NCBI GenBank assembly: GCA_965644295.1
Contig: CBFFRP010000532.1
Span: 1-64,000 of the forward strand
Reading direction: 5' to 3'
Source: Paraphysomonas bandaiensis
Lineage: Eukaryota; Chrysophyceae
DNA: 64,000 bases
Each line of letters starts with the position of its first letter. Position 1 is the stretch's first letter. The notes below the pieces were generated by a model. It ran no database searches. It was given only the letters and a program-made list of their open reading frames with translations, and was not told the origin of the DNA. Below, in pieces: positions 22,482-34,789 of this stretch. The position numbers and the translations under genes were made by a program.

Positions 22482-24626
22482 ATGGCCATACTGTTGATAC
22501 CGCTGTTTGCTCTGTGTACCTGTGTATCATTGATTGCAGCGGTCTCTACGATTCACTTTCCTTTCACTGTAATCACCAGTGAAACCACTGTGCTTTCGTT
22601 CAATTGGACTGTTCCAGATATCAACACATCCAGTGCAGATACAGACACTGTTCACAGTAATCTCATATTTGAATCTTTTACAAACTACTGTGACGATTTG
22701 TGTGCTAAAGAGGACATTGAATATGAGCAGTGTATGGAGTTGCGGGAACATGCACGTAGTATTGCAGCATCCAATGACATAGATGTCGACCCTGTCCTTC
22801 AGTTTAATGTTGGTGCATATAGAGATGCATTTGATGTTTCTGGGTTCGGTATTGGCTTAGCACTACCTCAAAGCCTTAGGAGCAGACTAATGTTTACTAT
22901 CCGACCATCCAAGCGACATTCATGGGCACGCCAGCAGAATGTATATTATGTATCAATAGCCCATGAAATATGCCGTTCGTTGCGCTGCTCACATCGCTTT
23001 CGAAATATGCTTGTTTCCGAAATGATTAGGCTAACGTCTAAATCTGTTGTTAAATTTGATGTTGTGTATGAAGACTCTGTAGAGGTGTCGATGCATGACA
23101 TTTTAGACACATATCTTGAATATGACGTGGATCGAATTGATTTTCAAACTCTAGTTCAAATTAACATTGATCGTGTAATTGATTTTTATAATACGGAGCA
23201 AGGTTCTCATTACTTTAGATGGACGTACGGTGAATCTGCTGTATCGTTGATGGAGTCTTTGATGGCTTACTGCTACGATCACCATTTAAGTAAACATCAA
23301 TGTAATTTACTCAATCGTCGAGTAGTCGAAGGATGCAAACATAAGGGTATTAACTATAAAACCCATCAAGAGGATCCGTCATCTCTATATTATCAGCTTA
23401 CGAAAGGTACCGCACAGCTCTCGGCTTCAGTAGGCAACGAATATTGCAGCAGTTCACCTGTCGATACAAGTCATCAGCAGAAGCCCTTATGCCGAGCTGA
23501 TAACATATTTTCTGGTAGATGGGACTTTTATTCTTTTAACACGGCTATCAATCCATCCGGGGTATCGAGGACGCGATGCGGAAATGGCACTGTGCTTGAC
23601 TTTCCAGTGATCCCACCAAATCGCCGTGCGCCGCCTACGGATGCTCATAAGTCTTTCACCAAATGGTGCCCACGACACGAGGAGCTCTTGAATGCAATGC
23701 ATCCCGGCATTTCACAAAATGCATCGCTTTTTATGAAAGAACTTCACTATATATTCACGTTTGCATGTGCTAAGCAGTTGATAGCAACCTATATTCCACC
23801 GGCGGAGTGTACTTTTTTGCCCTTCTCGGATACCTTGCCTATTTTAGTCAACCAATTGATGTCGACACAGAAAAAAATCGTGTTTGTAGGAGACTCTGTG
23901 ATGGTTCAACACTACTTTCAGTTTGTTTGTGCTGCTGATGAAATTCTACAGCCGATAAGGGATGTCTCCGTTTACTCGTCGGAAACAGATGTCGTTGTAA
24001 CACCCAGTGAGTTTAGTGCAGTCGTGTCTGAAGTTAGTTTTTTGCCTGACTTTCCTTGTCATGTGGCCTGCAATCTGTCGCATATAAGTGAGTTAGTGTC
24101 TCCTCTGATGTGCAAGAAATGTGACCCCAGTAAAAGTCCCTACTGGATTGATAGGGTATGTATATCTCTGATATGTATATAAACAGACTTAGTGATTACT
24201 GCATAGGTCCCGGATGATGTGGGTGTTTTAGTACTAGGATCGGGAATATGGTTTGCAATGAAGTATGGTAATACAGAAAGCACATACGGTCGTATGCTTG
24301 ATTATATTTCACCCTACATCGAGGCATACATTGAATCCGGCGTTAAAGTTGTATGGATGAATTTGCCTCCTCTTGGCACTGCTTATGCAAGTCACGCCAT
24401 TCCGAATCATGACGAACATCTATTTCGGAAGATGAATGCTTGCGCCAGTGAAAAGCTATCTACTCTTGGTGTTGTGGTTTTGGACTACTACGATATTCTT
24501 TTTTCTCGATTGAAGCTGGATGCTACCCTATTCGGTCACGATGGAGGTCATTACTGTGCATCAAACGCATATTCTGTTCCATACTTAATAAATTCTGCTC
24601 TGACTCACGTAGTTGTTTCCATGTAA
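22482..24626 (+). CDS. Secreted SGNH / PC-esterase-like protein (TBL/NXPE-like fold)
   Basis: Exons 22482-24155 and 24207-24626 encode 697 residues. A hydrophobic N terminus (L-L-I-P-L-F-A-L-C-T-C-V-S-L-I) looks like a signal peptide. The C-terminal ~230 residues carry the SGNH signature: nucleophile block V-F-V-G-D-S-V-M-V-Q-H-Y with Ser near 472, G-S-G-I-W-F in the middle, and D-G-G-H-Y-C near 670-675 supplying Asp and His. This layout matches PC-esterase proteins (plant TBL, animal NXPE/CASD1), which add or remove acyl groups on cell-surface polysaccharides. Residues ~60-330 form a separate Cys- and His-containing region that I do not recognise. Several N-x-S/T sites fit secretion. Acyl-transferase versus esterase activity cannot be decided. 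Confidence 0.8.
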
Positions 24627-26348
24627 ATAGTTAGCGTAGTTTATATAGCTGCTACTGTTGCGAAATTGGTGTCTTCGATTGTACAGTATGTCTTTGCTTA
24701 CATGCAGTACTAATTATATAAAATTGCAAAGCTATTCTCATATATAGGAGGTAACACTTGCCGGTACAACATCCATTTCGAACCTCGCTCCTTCGAAATG
24801 ATATCTGTTTCTGAGTCTATCTTGCCAACACTAAACCTATAATAAAAAGACATTAGTTCGACGTCAGATATATATTATATATCACTCTCAACATCTGGAA
24901 TGATGTGTAGCACCAATTATACCAGCCAAGCATGCACTATCATAAAGTTTATAAAAACTCCATTTGGACTTACGCAACCATGACAGCAATATTATACCAC
25001 GACAATTTGCTTCCAATCACCCTCTAGCCATTAAAGGTAATGTCATTGTAATTGCGGTGAACTGGACACCCATTAATGAGCCGTCAACGATTACCAGATT
25101 ATCAGGCCCTGCTCTCTTGTCTACCATGCTGTTGATGCAAACCACAAGCCTTGCTTATTAAATTTAATTAAATAGCATACTTTTCAAGCATTGCTCTGGT
25201 TAATTGCCAAAACTATCTTATCATTTGTGCTATACTTCTCTGCTAGTTACTTAGTGAAATGTTGACAACAAACGCTTAAATTATACATTCACTAGCTCAG
25301 TGTCATTGAGTGAATTACAGCTATGTACAATGGAAACTTTTCTATCAAAACTAATTACTTAACCGATAAACTACATTGGAGACTAAATAGTTCTCTGCTA
25401 TACTAATACGATAATAAGTTAGTTTCTCCTTCTGAGCTTCATGTAACACACCATTCTGTACAAATGAATAAGTTCACACAACTATACTGAGGTTGTGATG
25501 CGTAATCAATTACATAGGGTTTGGAAAAGTGATATGTACATCATGTGTAGAGACAGTATGGTGAGAATGGGGCGACTTGAGGAGTGATTTCAAGTTAATG
25601 GCTGAGATAACGCAGGTCAGTGGTTTCGAAATCTCAAGAGTGAGGTAAAGTAAGGTGTAATCTCTCCGTCTCAATTTTGATAATACACAAATGCAGCACG
25701 AACAGAAGGGTTACATAGCACCTGACAGCTAACAATCTCAGCCTTGTCAAGACCAAAAAATACATTGCAGATGAAGTGCTACTCTGAGATGTGTCATGGC
25801 GTGTTACAATCCTTAAGAAAGATGGTGCTACAGTAAGTTGGTGCTACATACATATATCACATGATGTCAATGTATTGGAGATATCTGCAGCACAGTCATT
25901 CTTCAAACATACTACTTGTTTGAGTGGTGTGCATATATATGGATATGCAGCAGTGCAGGATATCCAGCTCGCGTGTCCAGCTTCCAGCTTCCAGTGTCCA
26001 GTTGGACGACCGTACGTACGACTGCATGTACGAGTACAGCAGTATGTAAAGTACATGTACTGTACAGCAGGATGTTCTATGAACTGAATAATCCGGATTT
26101 TCATCCCAAAATCCAATAAATACGGCATTTTAGTAAATTAATTTATCCTGAACTGAGAACATATGTTGCACATCCACACCATGCACATACACCAGCAGTG
26201 GGTGTGTATTAAAGTATTTTTGTGGACAGAAAATAAACAAACGGAATTCCAGAATCATCTCGAATCTTGTCATCATATGCTGCTCTTCGACCTCATGGAG
26301 GTCTTCAATTCACTGGTGGTGCCATTATTTACATAGTATTGTATTGAT
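24627..26348. other. Intergenic with one hAT-like terminal fragment
   Basis: No gene. Bases ~24965-25111 resemble the right end of the hAT element at 194-1734: aactggac, cccattaatg and a terminal ttaccag...caggccctg. A left end was not found, so it is a truncated relative. Near 25975-26002 the motif ccagcttccag repeats briefly. Near 26010-26065 there is a palindromic run around gtacatgtac. The last few hundred bases are the Hsp60 promoter region. Confidence 0.45.
24965..25111. repeat. Fragment related to the hAT element terminus at 1660-1734
   Basis: The order of motifs matches the right end of the 194-1734 element: gtgaactggac, cccattaatg, gattaccag and caggccctg. The terminal C-A-G-G-G-C on the complement agrees with hAT ends. 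Small indels and the missing partner end show decay. Confidence 0.5.
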
Positions 26349-28312
26349 ATGCTCACTACTCGATCTGTGGTATCAGGTGTAAGGAGTGTAAGGAGGGGAG
26401 GGGTTAGGCATGCATCGGGGAAGGTGATTAAGTTTGGTGTGGAGGGGAGAGCACTCATGCTGGAGGGAGTTAACATACTCGCTGATGCTGTACAGGTACA
26501 TCGCCTATCCACTATATCACTTCACATATCTTCACTTCACTTCATGTGTTTGTATTCTGCCGTATATACTGCTCTCTACTACACCTCGTCTCGTAGCGTG
26601 TCTGGTCGTATGATAGTGACATACATCACACTCTCCGTCCGACAGCGTCCCAATCTCAACTGATATACTTTAACCGCTCTGCAGGTAACTCTCGGTCCAA
26701 GAGGACGCAACGCTATCCTGGATCAGTCGTTTGGTCCCCCTAAGATCACTAAGGACGGTGTGACGGTAGCTAAGCATGTACAGTTCCGTGACAGATACAG
26801 AAACATGGGCGCTATGCTCGTCCGTCAGGTGGCCGCAAACACCAACGATGCCGCTGGGGACGGGACCACTACTGCCACTGTACTGGCACGGGCAATATTC
26901 AGGTACACATCACTGGAATGAATATCTACATGTATACGGGCCTGTAATATGACTGGACTGCTGATAGTGAGGGATGCAAAGCTGTGGCTGCTGGACTGAA
27001 TCCCATGGATCTAAAGAGAGGGGCGCAATTAGCGGTAGATAAAGTTGTGAAAGTCCTGTCTGAGGTGTCACGCGACATCTCCACCAAAGAAGAGATTGCT
27101 CAGGTCGGTACCATCTCTGCTAATGGTGACCGTGAAATTGGAGATTTGCTTGCTGAAGCCATGGAACGCGTCGGAAAGGAGGGTGTAATAACGGTCCAGG
27201 ATGGCAAAACTCTCCACACGGAGCTTGAGGTAGTTGAGGGCATGCGGTTCGATCGTGGATTTATCTCTCCCTACTTTGTGACGGACAATAAAACCCAAAC
27301 TGTTGAGTTCGAGAAGCCTCTCATACTTATTCACCAGAAAAAGATATCTTCTCTCCAGTCCATGATCCCCCTTCTTGAAAATGTTGTCAAGATGCAGAGA
27401 CCGCTTCTTATTATTGCAGAAGATGTTGAAAGCGAAGCTCTCGCCACACTTGTTGTCAATAAACTCCGCGGAGGTATCAAGGTTTGTGCAGTGAAGGCTC
27501 CCGGTTTTGGAGACAATAGAAAAGCAATCATGCAGGACATAGCTGTTATCACTGGAGGACAGGTTATTTCTGAGGAACTTGGCATGTCCCTGGAGAACGT
27601 CGAGATGGCTCATCTTGGTACAGCCGCCAAGGTCAAAGTTTCCAAGGATGATACAATCATTCTTGACGGGGCTGGGGACAAGGCTGCAATTGAGGAGCGT
27701 TGTGAGCTGATTCGCGAGTCAGCTGAGCGCACAACATCTGATTATGAGAAGGAGAAGCTTCAGGAACGCCTGGCAAAGATCGCTGGCGGTGTTGCCGTCG
27801 TTCAGGTGGGTGGCAGTAGCGATGTTGAGGTAGGGGAAAAGAGGGACCGCATTGTTGATGCGCTAAATGCCACCCGCGCTGCAGTTGAGCAGGGAATCGT
27901 CCCTGGTGGTGGAAGCGCTCTTTTATGGGCATCACGCCAGCTGGAGGACGTGAAAGCTCAATGCGTTAACATGGATCAGAAGATTGGTGTTGAAATCATT
28001 GAGCGTGCATGCCGTGCCCCTATCCGCACTATCGCTGACAATGCTGGTGAAGAGGGTGCAGTTGTAGTCGGAGAGATGCTGAAGTCAACCAATGCAGAGT
28101 GGGGATTCGATGCTTCGAAGGGTTCATACTGCAACATGATTGAAGCGGGTATAATGGACCCTACCAAGGTGGTGAGAACTGCTTTGATGGACGCGTTCTC
28201 GGTATCTGGTCTATTGATGACGACGGAGGCAATGGTCACCGACGAACCGGAGGAGCCTGGTACTTCTGGCCGTTCTCCAGGAAGTATGGGAGGCATGGAT
28301 GGTATGATGTAA
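26349..28312 (+). CDS. HSP60: Mitochondrial chaperonin Hsp60 (Cpn60/GroEL family)
   Basis: Exons 26349-26495, 26685-26902 and 26968-28312 encode 569 residues, the normal Hsp60 length. The N terminus ([16 protein letters not shown]) is a basic, Ser/Arg-rich mitochondrial presequence. The mature part starts near [11 protein letters not shown]. Exon joins restore V-T-L-G-P-R-G-R-N and the ATP loop [11 protein letters not shown] (residues ~107-117). The cpn60 signature [12 protein letters not shown] lies near residue 425, and the C terminus ends G-G-M-D-G-M-M as in GroEL-type proteins. The protein folds imported matrix proteins as a double ring with Hsp10. The first intron (189 bp) is longer than most here. 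Confidence 0.97.
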
Positions 28313-29062
28313 CCCGCTGCTGCAGCACTGTGGACGAAGAGATACAGATAGTGATTGGAGGTTTTGCATGACTATTAGCTAGTTTGAAGGATTAGTCTTC
28401 GTGTTGGTCATGTCTAATTGCGCTGTATTTATTGTGTCCCTATTGTAGTTCTTAGTGCAGAGATAGTTTAATAATGTACTTTACTGTTGATGTTGCAATT
28501 AATTTTTCTAGCCTTGTGTCATCACTTTTCTAGCTTTTCATAGGAAATATTGAGTTGCTCTTTTGCGTGTAGGCAAGGCAAGGGGGCAGAGCGTATTGAT
28601 ACGAATTACGAATCAATATCAAATATCAACAAACGTGAAAACAATTTCTACTCTAATGAAATATATTTCACGGTGTCCTGTCACTATGCTGAGTAGTGTG
28701 TATGGAACATTATATATTTGTCTCGATTCAAGATATCAAGGAAACATGCAACCCTTCTCTCAACACAAAATGGTCAATTAATATCACAAGTATGCAAGCA
28801 TGGGTTGTAGGCAAAATTAAATTTTTCAAAATAATGTTAAAATTTACTGAACAACCGTCTCGTTGTGTTCTTTTAGTTATGGATATATCTTAACTTACAA
28901 TATATCAATGAGATAACAAACCACTCTTGGAATAAGTTCAACACAGGCTAACTATGACTCTTGAGCACAGCCGAATCTAGCACTTAGGCAATTTCACCTC
29001 TTTCTGGCAATCTGAATGTAAAATAAATACCAAACTAAAGTCACGAGTAATCCACATACTAC
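28313..29062. other. Convergent 3' intergenic region
   Basis: Contains the 3' flanks of Hsp60 (+) and the large acidic-protein gene (-). Only short, domain-free frames are present and no repeat was noticed. Confidence 0.4.
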
Positions 29063-32000
29063 TTATTCTGTATACGATTGGGCCATGGCAGCTAGGTCAC
29101 CGATATGAAGTCCAGCAATATCCAGCATCCTTGCTGCGCTCGAGAAAGTTGGTGCAGCCAAGTGTTTAAGTCGACGGTCACTCTCGCTGCGTGTGACTTT
29201 TTTGCCTTTTCTCTTTGTACTTGATCCAGACCCAGTGCTAGCACTGAGATCAACGTCCGTCATTGATTTGTTCATCCGACCAGCGCTCTGAGACCGACGA
29301 GGTTTTGAGTCCAATACAAGAGACGACGATACCAATTTGCCATCTATGCACAAAAACAGTAAGCGTCTGTACGAAAAAACTCAAGCACTACATACCTCGC
29401 TTTCCGGAAGACGATTTTTTCCGTCGTGGTTCCTTCCTCGCTCGCTCTGCTATCATCGCTGCAGTAGCTGAGTTCGAGGTATACTTTACCCTCATTCTAG
29501 TTGGAGCGGAGCCGCAACGAGTTTTGTGAGATTGATATCTCCCACTAGCGTTCCATTCTTTTGCCAACGCGGGAGCATCTGTAACCTCAGCGTACACCAC
29601 TTTCCCACCTTGTATCACAGTTGAACCCCCAGCGATTACGTGTTTCGAAGAATCCACAGGGTTAGACGCATCTGAACGACTGCTGTCACCAGTAAGGCTA
29701 TTCGGTCGTTGTTTCGAATCTTTTTCCTTTTCCCCGCTTTTACTTCCACGTCCCCGATGCTTTTCTGCTTTATTAGTACTGGCAGAAGATTTGCTGGGTG
29801 AAGTTCTACCACCAGAACTGGGAATGTCTTTGCTGCGGCGGGTGTCAATTCTATCATTTTCTCTAGAACGGCGTTTCGATCCTGGAGAAGTAGATCTCGC
29901 AATGGCTCCAGTTGACTTCTTTGGTGACTTCTTGGGAGAACCCGCACCATTCGAAGAGTCATGTCCGGCTTCAGTGTACTGTGCCATTAACTCCCGAAAC
30001 GATTGTAAAAATTCTTTATTTAGATGACCACTACTTGTGATAGGTAGCTGGGAGTAATCGATGTCAGTGTCAAGTAGAGCTTTCTCGAGATATTCAGGGG
30101 AATCCTCAACATCGAAGTCAGATGGAGTTAAATCATCCCCACTAACAGCGAGACCGTTTTCATCAAATTGGATATCGGAGTGCCCGTCGTTCTTCTCTCG
30201 ATTTTCTGGAGAAAAGGCTTTGACAACTCCTGAATGATCTTTCAATACTTCATCCAGCCTCCCCGCCATCCTCTCTGCTGCTGCGTTACTCATATCAAAT
30301 AAATTCTCCTCAGTTGTCAAGAAGTTCACTCCGTTGTCACCAATGACATGAGTTTGCATTGTTGAACGCATTAGATGAGACATAAACGCAGCATCAGACT
30401 CAGTATCCTCCACAGCTGACGGAGGCGCCGATGCCATTATGGCGTCAAACAAACGTCGATCTTCGTCTCTTTCATCATCAGATGTTAACGCTGAGATATT
30501 CACCTCAGGCTCATCGGGAGGTTCATCATCTATATCCATGCTTGGAGAGGGAGGAATCACATGATCTAGATACTCGTCTGATGAATCACTCGAATCTTCA
30601 GTGTATGACTGCGTGTATCGAATATTGGGACTTCGATCCACCCCTGATCTGCCTGGTTGGGGAATATTAACAGCCATCCTATTCGAGTACATCTCTACTC
30701 GCATTGATGGGCCTTTTTTACCATCGGACCGTCCGCAGTTGTCACCCTCTGATGGTGAAGTAACTTGATCTGCCACCTTCCCTATGTCCCTCGGATATGG
30801 TATTTGCTCCTGGAACCCTTCCGCCAGATACGGTGACGGCGGTATATGAAGAGTACCACGAAGAGCTGTCTCCGTCTCTTCATTGTCAGACTCGTCACTA
30901 GATTCTCTTGATAACGCGTCCATAACATCGCATAGACTTGGCGCCACTGCAGCATCAGTCATGAGACTCTGCTGCTGAGTAGCATCGTCCTCTCCTTCAG
31001 CACTACCATTGCCACTATTTCCATCATCATTATCTTCCTCCGAAGACGTACAAGGGTCTCTATCGCGGTACTTCGGGCTGCCTTTCTTTTTACCCTCTAG
31101 AGAGCTTTCCTTATTGCCAGGAGAGCTGGAAAAGCGGTTCTTCGCACTAATATCGGGACTACTGAGTGGGCTCTCTCCCGCCGGAAGCACAATGAGGTTC
31201 TCCAGCTCAGCTACAAGAATCTCATCTATACTAGGCTGTGCGCTTAACATTCTTGATCCCGATCCCGGAGAAATGCTTTCCATCTGATCTTCTAGTGAAT
31301 CGACGTCAATCCCACCAGAGTCTTTGTGAGTGATGGATACGTACTGGCCATTCAGAAGAGTCGACCCAAAATCATCGGGTAGGTCTTCAGCTCGAATTAT
31401 ATCTTCTGTAGCTGGAGAAGGCGGCGCAGAGCCATCATCTCTCCCAAGATCAAAATGAGGGGACTGACTAGGTGACTGAGACGAGCACGATGAATACACA
31501 TCCGAACCGGCCACAGCTGCACTGGTGGCTACGCTTGCCGGCTGAAATCTGACTTCTCCGGGGGCACTGCTGTCTTCATCACACACACTGCGCAGCTCAG
31601 CCTCTTCCACACTTTCCACGTATTCTGTGTCTTCGTGTCGTCCCTCTTCCTCATCATCCGCTTGAAACCCCTCACTCTCATCGTCACTGCTACTGCTACT
31701 ACAGGAGTCTGATCGTTTGTCACAATTGCTGTCGGATGATACCTCACCAGATGACTGTACCCCAGTACTGATACTCGTACTATCGTTCATATCACTTAAA
31801 TGCGTCATATTAGGCATCTTATACGGTGAGCCAAGAGCCCCAACAGTTCGCCTAAATACATCATCCATCGGGCTCTTCGGTAAGTCCCAGGCATCAACTC
31901 CAGCATCATTAGAGCGTTCATGCTTCTTTTCATAGCTACACGGCCCCGGGAATTCCTCTGAACACGTATCTGATCCCACTGTAGCCATGGTGCTTCCAGG

Positions 32001-33930
32001 ATAAGGAGATTGTACCTGTCGTAAGTCCTCGACATCAGACTCGGTTTCCATCGCCAAGACCTGTCGGCTAGTTGACTGCCGAACTTCCTCATCCTCGTTA
32101 CTTTTGTCGCTATCCCGATGCAATCTTTCGACCTCCGCCATTTCCTCCTCTCGCAAAGTGATTTCCTTAACATATCTGTCCACTAAGTCGCTCTGGGCAC
32201 TGCCAGGAACGACGGCAGAGCCATCGGACACGGAGCGTCGCATCTCCCCTTCATCTTCCTCTTCAATCGATGAAATGGGGTAGAGGTGGGAATCAAGTAT
32301 CTGTGCCTCCAGCATGTCCTGAAAAGCCAGATATTAACAGTTAACAACGACATAACAACAGTAGAAGCGCCACTATAACTGCTACATACCACTAGAACTG
32401 CAACCATATCGTCTGTCTGCTCCGCCCCCACAAATGAAGAGAGAACTGGCCATATGTGCTGATCTATATCTCTTGCTACAGGGGAGCTAATATTAGAACC
32501 TGGGAATGAAGAGTTGATAGAGGGTGAACGAAGTTCGAGAGAGAGTTCAATCGACACAGCGCGGCACACCTGTAAAAGAAAGAATCAAATATGCGTACCA
32601 CGGGATAAGGTAAATACTATATTTTAAAATCATCTCACAGCAAGCGGGCTCACAAAACTTTACGCACCCTCTTAAGTAGAGACAGGGATAGTTGTTTAGA
32701 GCCTGTATCATTGTCCTCATTGCGTCCGAATCGGGTTTTTTCTGGAGTGCGACACGACTCAAACTCCACTTGCTGTAAAACATGTGCAACCGCGTTTTCG
32801 AGGAGCCTTCTGAGAGAAAACTCATTCGGGTCTACGGCATCAACTTTTAGTGGAGAGGAAGTCGCGTTAAACCCCTGCACCATATCAACCGTCGAAACAC
32901 TGCTACCAGCACTGAGCAGGGAGTTCAATCCCTTCTTTTTCGCTTCAACCTCATCGCCCAAAGAATTTTCTTCAAGGTCGTCAAGATCGCTGGGTTCTAA
33001 ATCGTATGCATCACTACCATCGGGATCGAGATCTGGTCCGGGTGAAGACTTCTGCGAAGACACCAGTGACGAGGATTGTGTTGGAAGGTTCGATGGTAGA
33101 GACGAGGCAGACGAAACTACAGAGGCAGTAGATGATGATGCAGATGGAACTTTAGGCAGTACCACTGATGACACATTCGACACCAGGGCTTGAAACAGAT
33201 CATCACAAGTAACCTTTTCTCCATTCACAGTGGGATCTGAATGATGTATGCGGTGCATGTCTTCACTCAGAGCACGTGCCCACTTGTCTTCCGTTGTTGC
33301 AGAACGCTATAGGATGATAACAAGTGAATAGATACAAATGAAACCATTCAAAGTGCTTACCATCGGACTTGGAGAATCATTGGAGCTCTGACTGCCCTGC
33401 TGCTCCGAATCGGAATAGCTTGTGTACCCGTGCGAATCATCCGAATACTCGTCATATTTATAACCATCATGTGCTTTATCCTCCTACACGATCCAAAATA
33501 TAAAGTAAAAAGGTGTTCATATAACGTAAAAAGGTAATATGAACATAGAACACAGTACCGGTTGAGCAGCAGGGGGGGGTATGGTACCCAACGCTGATGG
33601 GGGAAGTTTATCTTGGGGCGCTACACTGCCCGTGTGTTGTTTAACTTCTGGTGCCTCGTTGCCATCATCCGCAGATAGAGTGCTGAATCCATGAAATACA
33701 CACACGCATAACTCTGTGAACAGTGCCTTTATAATAGTCGCATCATCAAATTGAGTCGCGGTGGAAGAGAAGAACTCGTCCAACACAACTCTGGCTTGTG
33801 CGGGAGACTTGGCCACTACACTCACATATTAAAGGGAACAAAATGACAGGATTTACATTATTGAACCTGCGCATGAGCGTATGGTGCTGTTAATTTTTTG
33901 TTTTAGTTCTAAATCCAGTATTCCATTCAT
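29063..33930 (-). CDS. Large acidic, Ser-rich protein of unknown function
   Basis: Seven minus-strand exons (33867-33930, 33559-33815, 33361-33483, 32668-33306, 32390-32569, 29396-32318, 29063-29343) encode 1,488 residues, with introns of 51-98 bp. The first ~75 residues look folded and helical, with A-R-V-V-L-D-E-F-F and T-I-I-K-A-L-F-T-E-L. Most of the rest is rich in Asp, Glu, Ser and Pro, with many short S-D-S-E or E-E-D-E-G runs, and is probably disordered. The C-terminal ~250 residues switch to basic (K-R-K-G-K-K, R-R-K-K-S-S-S-G-K-R), ending in a short hydrophobic helix. Acid-rich middle and basic tail suggest a nuclear or cytoskeletal scaffold, but I recognise no domain and assign no function. 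Its start faces the glycosyltransferase gene across an ACAT array. Confidence 0.75.
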
Positions 33931-34166
33931 ATTCACCCGATAACTCGGCGTAGATCAGATATACATTCAAATCAATGGCCTATACTCATAGACTGTATTT
34001 ATGATAACCAAGTTATATAATAGCGCCGATATGCTTGTACACTTAACGCCTATTGGCTCTTAACAGAGAGCCGTATTATCTTACTCATAGATCACACAAG
34101 AGTCAGATACACACCAACGCAAGAACGTGGAGCTCCTCATGTATAATACCCATACCTACGCTGCCT

Positions 34167-34193
34167 ATATACATACATACATACATACATACA
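34167..34193 (+). repeat. Short (ACAT)n satellite of the main array
   Basis: About six tacatacata units form a small separate tract ~55 bp upstream of the long ACAT array, with unique sequence between. Confidence 0.85.
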
Positions 34194-34251
34194 AAGGTCA
34201 ACTGCCAAAAAATGTCGCTAAAAAACATTTGCTACTGGCTGTATGGTACAT

Positions 34252-34703
34252 ATACATACATACATACATACATACATACATACATACATACATACATACA
34301 TACATACATACATACATACATACATACATACATACATACATACATACATACATACATACATACATACATACATACATACATACATACATACATACATACA
34401 TACATACATACATACATACATACATACATACATACATACATACATACATACATACATACATACATACATACATACATACATACATACATACATACATACA
34501 TACATACATACATACATACATACATACATACATACATACATACATACATACATACATACATACATACATACATACATACATACATACATACATACATACA
34601 TACATACATACATACATACATACATACATACATACATACATACATACATACATACATACATACATACATACATACATACATACATACATACATACATACA
34701 TAC
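34252..34703 (+). repeat. Long pure (ACAT)n microsatellite, ~450 bp
   Basis: About 112 uninterrupted copies of the tetranucleotide catacata run without a single visible base change. The right flank is degenerate (cgacatacagtacatacgtacatacc). The array lies between two divergent genes, ~320 bp from the start of the acidic-protein gene (-) and ~90 bp upstream of the glycosyltransferase ATG (+). Because 4 bp and 3 bp are out of step, every frame on both strands stays open, but the resulting Y-I-H-T and M-Y-V-C repeats are not genes. Confidence 0.97.
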
Positions 34704-34789
34704 CGACATACAGTACATACGTACATACCTTCACAGGTACTCTCTTAAGATCACACTGCACTAGCAAAGGAAGCCCCTGCTTTTCCTCA

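Noticed and set aside
27068-28296. Antisense frames of 84-181 codons opposite Hsp60
   Set aside because: Shadows of a strongly coding exon on the opposite strand; no domain.
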